DNA from: Burkholderiaceae bacterium
Lineage (GTDB): Bacteria > Pseudomonadota > Gammaproteobacteria > Burkholderiales > Burkholderiaceae_C
DNA: 5,202 nt
Direction of reading: 5' to 3'
Assembly: GCA_029864165.1 (NCBI GenBank)
Contig: JAOTTZ010000160.1
Location: 1 to 5,202 of the forward strand
A model generated the notes under the pieces. That model was given only the letters and a program-made list of their open reading frames with translations, searched no databases and was not told the origin of the DNA. The translations under genes were made by a program, and so were the position numbers. Of this stretch, positions 1 through 5,202 are shown in pieces; position 1 is the first letter of the stretch, and the number at the start of each line of letters is the position of its first letter.

Positions 1-1244
1 TGCTGTTCGAGGCGCAGGAGCAGATTTCCGATATCGAGGTTGACGATTACATCGAGGAGCCGGTTGAGTCGGTACACATAGGTCGAATTGGCGCGCAGGC
101 TGCCAAGCAAGTGATTTTGCAGAAGATTCGCGATGCGGAGCGAGAGCAATTGCTATCCGACTTTCTCGCGCGCGGCGACAAGATTTTTGTAGGCACCGTC
201 AAACGGCTTGACAAGGGGGATGTCATCGTCGAGTCGGGTCGGGTCGAAGGCCGATTGAGGCGTACCGAGATGATTCCAAAGGAGAACTTGCGAACGGGCG
301 ACCGCTTGCGCGCCTACATTGCCGAGGTGGACCCGACGCTGCGCGGGCCGCAAATTATCTTGTCGCGCAGTGCGCCGGGCTTCATGATCGAGTTGTTTGC
401 GCTTGAGGTGCCTGAGATCGAGCAGGGCCTGTTGGCCATCAAGGGCTGCGCGCGAGATCCTGGCTCACGTGCCAAGATCGCTGTGGTGTCGCACGACAAA
501 AGAGTCGATCCGATCGGTACGTGCGTCGGTGTGCGTGGTTCCCGAGTCAACGGCGTGACAAACGAGTTAGCTGGCGAGCGGGTTGACATCGTGCTGTGGT
601 CGGAGGACCCTGCTCAGTTTGTGATCGGTGCGCTCGCTCCGGCCAATGTGCAGTCGATCATGGTGGACGAAGAGCGCCACGTCATGGATGTGGTGGTTGA
701 CGAACAAAACTTGGCCATCGCCATTGGCCGCGGCGGGCAAAATGTGCGCCTCGCATCCGAGATGACGGGCTGGCGTATCAACATCATGAGCGCCGAAGAA
801 TCGGAGACCAAACGGGCCAGCGAGAGCGAAAACCTGCTTCAGCTGTTTGTTAACAAGCTCGACGTTGATGCTGAGGTGGCCGACATCCTGATTGCAGAAG
901 GGTTCACCAGTCTGGAGGAGGTGGCCTATGTTCCGATGCAAGAAATGCTCGAGATAGAGAGCTTTGATGAGGACACTGTCAACGAGCTGCGCACACGTGC
1001 CAAGAATGCGCTGCTGACGATGGACATCGTGCGCGAAGAAAAAGTCGACGACGTGTCGCAGGACTTGCGCGACCTGGAAGGCGTGACTGCCGAACTGATT
1101 GCCAAGCTGTCCGATAGCGGCATTCACACGCGCGACGACTTGGCGGACCTGGCTGTGGACGAACTGACGGAAATGTCGGGCGTTGGCGTTGAAGATGCCA
1201 AGACGTTGATCATGACAGCGCGCGCGCACTGGTTTGCGGCCTGA
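1..1244 (+). CDS. nusA: Transcription termination/antitermination factor NusA (5'-truncated by window edge)
   Basis: NusA binds RNA polymerase and nascent RNA in the cytoplasm, promoting pausing and intrinsic termination and taking part in antitermination complexes. The reading frame is open from the first complete codon at base 3 to TGA at 1242-1244, giving 413 visible residues. Aligning [12 protein letters not shown] with E. coli NusA from memory suggests that about 75-80 N-terminal residues, most of the polymerase-binding domain, lie upstream. Using visible-residue numbers, an S1 domain spans about 58-123. KH1 contains GVRGSR at 176-181, and KH2 contains IGRGGQ at 241-246 followed by NVRLAS. 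Two C-terminal acidic repeats follow at about 277-338 (with [12 protein letters not shown]) and 354-413 (DLEGV...ARAHW). Two such repeats are typical of proteobacterial NusA. The GTG at 111 is an internal Val codon within a conserved block, not the start. infB follows after 25 nt, so the two are almost certainly co-transcribed. No frameshift or missing motif was seen. Confidence 0.98.
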   Translation, partial: LFEAQEQISDIEVDDYIEEPVESVHIGRIGAQAAKQVILQKIRDAEREQLLSDFLARGDKIFVGTVKRLDKGDVIVESGRVEGRLRRTEMIPKENLRTGDRLRAYIAEVDPTLRGPQIILSRSAPGFMIELFALEVPEIEQGLLAIKGCARDPGSRAKIAVVSHDKRVDPIGTCVGVRGSRVNGVTNELAGERVDIVLWSEDPAQFVIGALAPANVQSIMVDEERHVMDVVVDEQNLAIAIGRGGQNVRLASEMTGWRINIMSAEESETKRASESENLLQLFVNKLDVDAEVADILIAEGFTSLEEVAYVPMQEMLEIESFDEDTVNELRTRAKNALLTMDIVREEKVDDVSQDLRDLEGVTAELIAKLSDSGIHTRDDLADLAVDELTEMSGVGVEDAKTLIMTARAHWFAA

Positions 1245-1256
1245 AGCGCACTCTAG

Positions 1257-1262
1257 CAGGAA
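1257..1262 (+). promoter_or_regulatory. Ribosome binding site of infB
   Basis: CAGGAA contains the Shine-Dalgarno core AGGA at 1258-1261, eight bases before the ATG at 1270. It lies in the short nusA-infB spacer. It supports ATG 1270 as the start rather than the in-frame TTG at 1234, which lies inside the nusA coding sequence and has no comparable site. Confidence 0.75.
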
Positions 1263-1269
1263 TACAACC

Positions 1270-4005
1270 ATGGCCGTGACCACCGTCGCCCAATTCGCAG
1301 CGGAACTCAACCGCTCAGCTGCGGCGTTGCTGGAGCAACTTCAGCTGGCCGGTGTGGCGAAGGCGTCCAGTGAAGACGCGCTGACAGAGGTTGACAAGGA
1401 GCGCTTGCTCGACCACTTGCGTACGGCCCACGGTACTGGCACTGTCGCGCGTAAGAAAATCGTACTGACGCGCAAGTCCACAAGCGAAATCAAACAGGCC
1501 GATGCGACCGGTAAGGCGCGCACCATTCAGGTCGAAGTGCGCAAGAAGCGTACCTTTGTCAAACGCGACGGGGCACAGGTTGCCGACGAACAGGCCGCGC
1601 CCGTGGCGGGTGAAGCCGAGGCGCAATCCGGCCAGAAGGAAGAGACTTCTGACCAGGCGCTACAGGAGCAGGCACCTGTCGTCGGAGATGTGGCCAGCAA
1701 GCAGGTTGCGGGCGATGTCGACAGCGCTACGCCGAGCGCTGCCGAGGTCGAAGAGGTGCCCGACACCAAGCCGGCTACGGCGGAGCCAGCCAAGTCCTCT
1801 TTACGAGTGATCAAGGCTGCTGATGTCGTTGACCAGGAGAAGCAGCGACTGGCGGAACTGAACAAGCGCCGCAAGTCGGCCGATGATGAGGCCGCCGCGA
1901 TCCGGGCAATGATGAACGCGCCCAAGGTGACAATGGTCGCGAAGAAGCCGGAAGAACCCAAAGCCGCTGTGGCCGAAGCTGGCAAAGAGGGAATTAAAGG
2001 CACCATACACAAGAAGCCGCGTGCCCCCGGAGCGCCGGGTGTCGCAACCGCTGCGCCGGGCGCAAAGAAGTCAATCAGGTCGGAGAAGTTGTCCTCGAGT
2101 TGGGCCGACGACGCTGCCAAACGGCGTAGTTTGAAGACGCTCAACACGGGTGGGGGCGGGCGTCCCGGGTGGCGCGCGCCGCGCAGCGGCAGGCGTACCG
2201 AGCGCAGCAGCGGTACTGCCCCGGCTTTTCAAGCACCGGTCGAGCAGCAGGTACAGGAAGTGCGCGTGCCGGAGACGATCAGCGTTGCCGATTTAGCGCA
2301 CAAGATGTCGGTTAAAGCCTCAGAGGTAATCAAGCATTTGATGAAGCTGGGACAGATGGTCACCATCAATCAGCAGCTCGATCAAGAAACGGCCATGATT
2401 CTGGTTGAAGAAATGGGGCACAAGGCTCTCGCCGCCAAGCTCGACGACCCGGAGACCTTTCTCGAAGAGGGCCAGGACGACCACGGCGACGAGGAAGTGC
2501 CACGCGCGCCCGTAGTCACCGTCATGGGCCACGTTGACCATGGCAAGACGTCGCTGCTCGACCGTATCCGTACCTCTCGAGTGGCGGCGGGCGAGGCCGG
2601 TGGCATCACGCAGCATATCGGGGCCTACCATGTCGATACACCGCGCGGCATGATCACCTTTCTCGATACGCCGGGGCACGCTGCATTTACTGCGATGCGC
2701 GCGCGCGGCGCCAAAGCAACCGATATCGTGATACTGGTTGTCGCAGCCGACGACGGTGTGATGCCGCAGACCAAAGAGGCGATCCATCACGCAAAGGCTG
2801 CTGGCGTGCCGATCGTCGTAGCCATGAACAAAATCGACAAGCCCGAGGCCAACGTCGAGCGGCTCAGGTCAGAACTGGTCGCTGAGGAGGTGGTTCCTGA
2901 AGCCTTCGGAGGCGACTCGCCTTTTGTCCCCGTGTCTGCAAAGAGCGGACAAGGCATCGATGAATTGCTGGAGCAAGTTCTGTTGCAGGCCGAGGTGCTC
3001 GAATTGAAGGCGCCCACCGGCACGATGGCCAAGGGGCTGGTGATAGAGGCCAAGCTGGACAAGGGACGCGGCCCGGTGGCAACAGTGCTTGTGCAGTCGG
3101 GCACTTTGAAACGCGGCGATGTGGTGCTGGCGGGTTCAACCTACGGACGCGTGCGCGCCATGTTCGATGAGAACGGCAAGGCATCCGTCGAAGCGGGGCC
3201 TTCGATTCCGGTCGAGATTCAGGGTTTGACCGAGGTACCACAGGCGGGTGATGAGTTCATGGTGCTGGGCGACGAGCGGCGCGCGCGCGAGATTGCGACC
3301 TTCCGCCAAGGAAAGTATCGTGATGTGAAGCTCGCAAAGCAGCAGGCGGCCAAACTCGAAAACATGTTCGAGACGCTGGGCCAGGGCGCGGTGCAGACAT
3401 TGCCGTTGATCATCAAAGCCGACGTACAAGGTTCGCAAGAGGCGCTGGCCCAGGCCTTGCTCAAGCTGGCCACGGACGAAGTCAAGGTGCAGGTTGTGCA
3501 TGGTGCTGTGGGCGCCATCAGTGAAAGCGACGTCAACCTCGCGTTAGCGTCCAAGGCAGTGATCATCGGCTTCAACACCCGCGCCGACGCAGGTGCGCGC
3601 AAGCTCGCCGAAAGCAATGGCGTTGATATTCGCTACTACAACATCATCTACGACGCAGTCGACGAAGTGAAGGCTGCTATGACGGGGATGCTTGCTCCAG
3701 AGCAGCGCGAAGAGATCATTGGCGCGGCCGAGATTCGCTCCGTGTTCAGCGCAACCAAGATTGGTACCGTCGCTGGTTGCATGGTGACGTCGGGGATGGC
3801 CCACAGAACTGCTCGCGTGCGTCTGCTGCGCGATAACGTCGTTGTCTTTACAGGGGAAATCGATTCACTCAAGCGCATGAAGGACGACGTGCGCGAGGTC
3901 AAAGAGGGTTTTGAGTGTGGCATCAAGATCAAGAATTACAGTGACATTGCCGAGGGCGATCAACTGGAGTTCTTCGAAGTCAAGGAAGTTGCGCGAGCGC
4001 TTTAA
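1270..4005 (+). CDS. infB: Translation initiation factor IF-2
   Basis: IF-2 is the initiation GTPase that places fMet-tRNA on the 30S subunit and promotes joining of the 50S subunit. The product is 911 aa, comparable to E. coli IF-2 (890 aa). Residues 1-50 form the first IF2_N domain and about 62-100 the IF2-associated domain ([16 protein letters not shown]). A variable Ala/Glu/Lys/Val-rich linker then runs to about 290, followed by a Gly/Arg patch (about 293-315) and a second IF2_N domain (about 333-395). The G domain is complete: G1 GHVDHGKT 420-427, G2 Thr447 in GGITQ, G3 DTPGH 466-470, G4 NKID 520-523 and G5 SAK 556-558. The catalytic His is His470 of G3. Beta-barrel domain II follows at about 580-680, domain III at about 711-810, and the fMet-tRNA-binding C2 domain at about 815-911, with Cys837 (AGC) and Cys883 (ECGI). 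The start is set by the Shine-Dalgarno site and by the typical N-terminus [14 protein letters not shown] terminator lies just downstream. Confidence 0.99.
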   Translation: MAVTTVAQFAAELNRSAAALLEQLQLAGVAKASSEDALTEVDKERLLDHLRTAHGTGTVARKKIVLTRKSTSEIKQADATGKARTIQVEVRKKRTFVKRDGAQVADEQAAPVAGEAEAQSGQKEETSDQALQEQAPVVGDVASKQVAGDVDSATPSAAEVEEVPDTKPATAEPAKSSLRVIKAADVVDQEKQRLAELNKRRKSADDEAAAIRAMMNAPKVTMVAKKPEEPKAAVAEAGKEGIKGTIHKKPRAPGAPGVATAAPGAKKSIRSEKLSSSWADDAAKRRSLKTLNTGGGGRPGWRAPRSGRRTERSSGTAPAFQAPVEQQVQEVRVPETISVADLAHKMSVKASEVIKHLMKLGQMVTINQQLDQETAMILVEEMGHKALAAKLDDPETFLEEGQDDHGDEEVPRAPVVTVMGHVDHGKTSLLDRIRTSRVAAGEAGGITQHIGAYHVDTPRGMITFLDTPGHAAFTAMRARGAKATDIVILVVAADDGVMPQTKEAIHHAKAAGVPIVVAMNKIDKPEANVERLRSELVAEEVVPEAFGGDSPFVPVSAKSGQGIDELLEQVLLQAEVLELKAPTGTMAKGLVIEAKLDKGRGPVATVLVQSGTLKRGDVVLAGSTYGRVRAMFDENGKASVEAGPSIPVEIQGLTEVPQAGDEFMVLGDERRAREIATFRQGKYRDVKLAKQQAAKLENMFETLGQGAVQTLPLIIKADVQGSQEALAQALLKLATDEVKVQVVHGAVGAISESDVNLALASKAVIIGFNTRADAGARKLAESNGVDIRYYNIIYDAVDEVKAAMTGMLAPEQREEIIGAAEIRSVFSATKIGTVAGCMVTSGMAHRTARVRLLRDNVVVFTGEIDSLKRMKDDVREVKEGFECGIKIKNYSDIAEGDQLEFFEVKEVARAL
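1744..1758 (+). promoter_or_regulatory. Possible internal translation start (GTG) within infB
   Basis: A GAGG motif at 1744-1747 stands eight bases before an in-frame GTG at 1756-1758, which is Val163 of IF-2. E. coli infB is known to make shorter IF-2 forms from internal starts at about codons 158 and 165, the first of which is GUG. Initiation here would yield a form lacking the first IF2_N and IF2-associated domains but keeping the rest. The sequence around it is Glu-rich, so GAG and GTG codons are common and the match may be chance. This is inference only. Confidence 0.22.
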
Positions 4006-4027
4006 GCTCTTTCTGGTGTCGGACCAG

Positions 4028-4078
4028 TCAAGCCCCGCGGTTGCATAGAAGGCGGGGCTTGTGTTTTTCAGGGCTTGA
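4028..4078 (+). promoter_or_regulatory. Possible alternative (antiterminator-like) pairing overlapping the terminator
   Basis: The terminator's right-arm sequence GGGCTTG (4055-4061) recurs at 4071-4077. As a result TCAAGCCC at 4028-4035 can pair perfectly over 8 bp either with the terminator arm region or with GGGCTTGA at 4071-4078. The two folds exclude each other. The second copy emerges only after the T tract, and the terminator stem is longer and richer in GC, so the terminator should normally win. A regulatory switch is therefore only a hypothesis. The second fold could instead matter in read-through or processed RNA near the rbfA start. Confidence 0.25.
4029..4068 (+). terminator. Intrinsic (Rho-independent) terminator between infB and rbfA
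   Basis: CAAGCCCCGC at 4029-4038 pairs perfectly with GCGGGGCTTG at 4052-4061, making a 10-bp GC-rich stem with a 13-nt loop. It is followed by TG and then five Ts at 4064-4068. The structure starts 24 bases after the infB stop. The opposite strand has no T tract after the hairpin, so it should work only in the + direction. As rbfA and truB follow on the same strand with no obvious promoter of their own, it is probably leaky or regulated and sets a lower level of downstream transcript. Its efficiency cannot be judged from sequence alone. Confidence 0.85.
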
Positions 4079-4094
4079 ACCTTCTTTTCAGCAC

Positions 4095-4100
4095 AGGCAG
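4095..4100 (+). promoter_or_regulatory. Weak ribosome binding site of rbfA
   Basis: AGGCAG contains AGG at 4095-4097, seven bases before the ATG at 4105. It is a weak but well-placed Shine-Dalgarno match. It favours ATG 4105 over the in-frame TTG at 4075, which would add ten residues encoded by the post-terminator spacer. Confidence 0.5.
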
Positions 4101-4104
4101 CACC

Positions 4105-4467
4105 ATGCGACGCAAGCAAACCATACCCCACAGGGCCTTTCGTGTAGCAGATCAGATCCAGCGCGATGTCGCCGAGCTGGTCCGCGACATGAAAGATCCG
4201 CGCGTTGGCATGATCACTATTCAGGCGGTCGAAGTAACGGCTGACTATGCGCACGCGAAGGTCTACTTTTCGCTGTTGAGAGGCGATGCCAAGCAGGCCG
4301 AGGTCGCGCTCAATGACGCGGCGGGTTACTTGCGCGCGGAGCTTTTCAAGCGTCTGAGTATGCATACTGTGCCGACGCTGCATTTTCTGTTCGACCGCAG
4401 CACCGAGCGCGCTGCGGAATTGAGTGCGTTGATTCAGCAGGCCAACAGTGCTCGCGCTGCCGATTGA
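4105..4467 (+). CDS. rbfA: 30S ribosome-binding factor RbfA
   Basis: RbfA is a small cytoplasmic protein with a type II KH-like fold. It binds the immature 30S subunit, helps late 16S rRNA maturation and in E. coli is needed for growth in the cold. The product is 120 aa, slightly shorter than E. coli RbfA (133 aa) at the variable C-terminal tail. Recognisable blocks in order are [17 protein letters not shown] near the N-terminus, [29 protein letters not shown], the Ala-x-Gly helix-kink motif at 72-74 (AAGYLRAEL), and [25 protein letters not shown] 4105 is chosen because [17 protein letters not shown] matches the usual N-terminus and the upstream TTG would add spacer-encoded residues. The gene sits 99 nt after infB, behind an intrinsic terminator, so it depends on read-through or on a promoter I cannot see. 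No defect was noted. Confidence 0.97.
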   Translation: MRRKQTIPHRAFRVADQIQRDVAELVRDMKDPRVGMITIQAVEVTADYAHAKVYFSLLRGDAKQAEVALNDAAGYLRAELFKRLSMHTVPTLHFLFDRSTERAAELSALIQQANSARAAD

Positions 4468-4474
4468 GCATGCG

Positions 4475-4501
4475 GTAGCCAATGCAATTGCCAATGGCTG
4501 C
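4475..4501 (+). repeat. Imperfect hairpin in the rbfA-truB spacer
   Basis: GTAGCCA at 4475-4481 pairs with TGGCTGC at 4495-4501, with one G-U pair. After an A-A mismatch, TG/CA at 4483-4484 and 4492-4493 can add two more pairs, leaving a 7-nt loop. The heptamer GCCAATG also occurs twice as a direct repeat (4478-4484 and 4490-4496). There is no T tract after it, so it is not an intrinsic terminator. It may be an mRNA processing or stability element, or have no function. Confidence 0.35.
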
Positions 4502-4555
4502 GCGACTGGAACGCAAAGGCATTGTTCATTGCGCAACGCCCGCGTGTCCCAAGCC

Positions 4556-5202
4556 ATGATCGCAACCACCGGAAAGCCTCGTTCCCCACGCCGGGCTGTC
4601 GATGGCGTTGTGCTGCTGGACAAACCGTTGGGTCTGTCGAGCAACGCTGCGCTGCAGCAGGTCAAGCGCCTGTACAGGGCCGAAAAAGTGGGGCATACCG
4701 GAACGCTAGACCCGCTTGCTACGGGGCTGCTGCCGCTGTGCTTTGGCGCCACGACCAAGTTCTCTCAGGTCAGCCTCGAATCCGATAAGGCCTATAGAGC
4801 GACGCTCAAGCTTGGGGTGACCACGACCACCGCCGACGCCGAGGGCGAGATTTTGCGCGAGTGTGTCGTAGGGGTAACACGCGGTCAAATCGAGTCCGTA
4901 TGCCAGACCTTCACCGGAGCGCGCCATCAGGTCCCGCCCATGCACTCGGCACTCAAGCATGAGGGCAAAGCCCTGTACGAATACGCGCGCGTCGGGGTTG
5001 AGATAGCGCGCGCGCCACGCAGCGTGACCATACACGCCATTGATGTCATAACGTGGCAGAACGACGTACTGGTGATTGATGTACGTTGTAGCAAGGGCAC
5101 CTACATCCGCAAGCTGGCCGATGAGCTGGGCCAGGCGCTCGGTTGCGGCGCTTACCTGGGCGCTTTGCGCCGCACGGGCTGCGGACCACTGCGGCTGGAG
5201 GC
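4556..5202 (+). CDS. truB: tRNA pseudouridine(55) synthase TruB (3'-truncated by window edge)
   Basis: TruB isomerises uridine 55 in the T-loop of tRNAs to pseudouridine and also acts as a tRNA chaperone. The frame is open from ATG 4556 to the window end, giving 215 residues. The usual length is about 300, so the end of the catalytic region and any C-terminal PUA-type domain lie outside. Visible motifs are GVVLLDKPLGLSSN (17-30), the catalytic loop GHTGTLDPLATG with nucleophile Asp52, Tyr80 in KAYRATLKLG, VPPMHSALKHEGKALYEYAR, and GTYIRKLADELG with Arg185. These three residues correspond to E. coli Asp48, Tyr76 and Arg181 with a constant offset of four. ATG 4556 gives a typical short basic N-terminus, but no good Shine-Dalgarno site precedes it. 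The frame stays open upstream, with GTG 4544 and TTG 4529 as alternative starts. The 88-nt gap from rbfA suggests co-transcription. Confidence 0.97.
   Translation, partial: MIATTGKPRSPRRAVDGVVLLDKPLGLSSNAALQQVKRLYRAEKVGHTGTLDPLATGLLPLCFGATTKFSQVSLESDKAYRATLKLGVTTTTADAEGEILRECVVGVTRGQIESVCQTFTGARHQVPPMHSALKHEGKALYEYARVGVEIARAPRSVTIHAIDVITWQNDVLVIDVRCSKGTYIRKLADELGQALGCGAYLGALRRTGCGPLRLE

Noticed and set aside
1234..1269. Upstream in-frame TTG as the start of infB
   Set aside because: It overlaps the nusA end, lacks a Shine-Dalgarno site and adds residues unlike known IF-2 N-termini. ATG 1270 has an RBS and a typical N-terminus.
567..1310. 247-codon open frame on the minus strand opposite nusA
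   Set aside because: It lies opposite the KH and acidic-repeat regions of nusA. The product has an odd composition rich in His, Val and Asn and no recognisable motif, as expected of a shadow frame.
1527..2147. 206-codon minus-strand open frame opposite the infB linker
   Set aside because: Its Ser/Ala-rich translation is the mirror of the Ala/Glu/Lys-rich linker codons of IF-2. There is no independent coding evidence.
4075..4104. Upstream in-frame TTG as the start of rbfA
   Set aside because: It would encode spacer sequence directly after the terminator. ATG 4105 has a weak RBS and gives the usual RbfA start.
4075..4104. Promoter for rbfA with TTGAAC (4075-4080) as a -35 box
   Set aside because: No -10-like sequence is found about 17 bases downstream; that position falls on the rbfA start region.
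3865..4758. 297-codon open frame on the minus strand spanning the infB end, rbfA and the truB start
   Set aside because: It runs antisense through three well-supported genes and across the terminator hairpin, its translation shows no family I recognise, and long antisense open frames are common in GC-rich coding DNA.
4522..4788. 88-codon + strand open frame overlapping the truB start
   Set aside because: It is in a different frame from the clearly conserved TruB motifs and its translation is basic low-information sequence.
1..5202. A hidden novel system, mobile element, CRISPR array or RNA gene
   Set aside because: Nearly all bases are covered by four conserved housekeeping genes in their usual order. 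Spacers are 25, 99 and 88 nt and hold only the terminator and a small hairpin. No transposase, repeat array or tRNA-like sequence was seen.

Overview
This window is a stretch of a conserved bacterial transcription/translation operon, read entirely on the + strand: the 3' part of nusA, complete infB, complete rbfA and the 5' part of truB. The DNA is GC-rich. The protein details point to a betaproteobacterium, most likely Burkholderiales: IF-2 opens with [13 protein letters not shown], has an IF2-associated block with [16 protein letters not shown] and ends [12 protein letters not shown], and RbfA contains [12 protein letters not shown]. This assignment comes from remembered family patterns, not from a database search. 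Genus cannot be given.

Layout: nusA (1-1244, missing about 75-80 N-terminal residues) is followed after 25 nt by infB (ATG at 1270, 911 codons, with a Shine-Dalgarno core at 1258-1261). A 99-nt spacer after infB holds a textbook intrinsic terminator (perfect 10-bp GC-rich stem plus a T5 tract, 4029-4068). It also holds a second copy of the stem's right arm that could pair with the left arm instead. rbfA (4105-4467, 120 aa) follows. Next comes an 88-nt spacer with an imperfect hairpin and no clear ribosome-binding site, then truB (ATG at 4556, running off the window end after 215 codons).

How the genes work together: NusA controls RNA polymerase pausing, termination and antitermination. IF-2 delivers fMet-tRNA to the 30S subunit and drives subunit joining. 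RbfA matures the 30S subunit. TruB makes pseudouridine 55 in tRNA. Co-transcription of these genes is the normal arrangement in proteobacteria.

I found no sign of a mobile element, defence system, CRISPR array, RNA gene or undescribed system. All residues checked as functionally critical are present. The items worth a second look are regulatory: the terminator inside the operon, its possible alternative fold, a possible internal GTG start in infB, and the weakly marked truB start.
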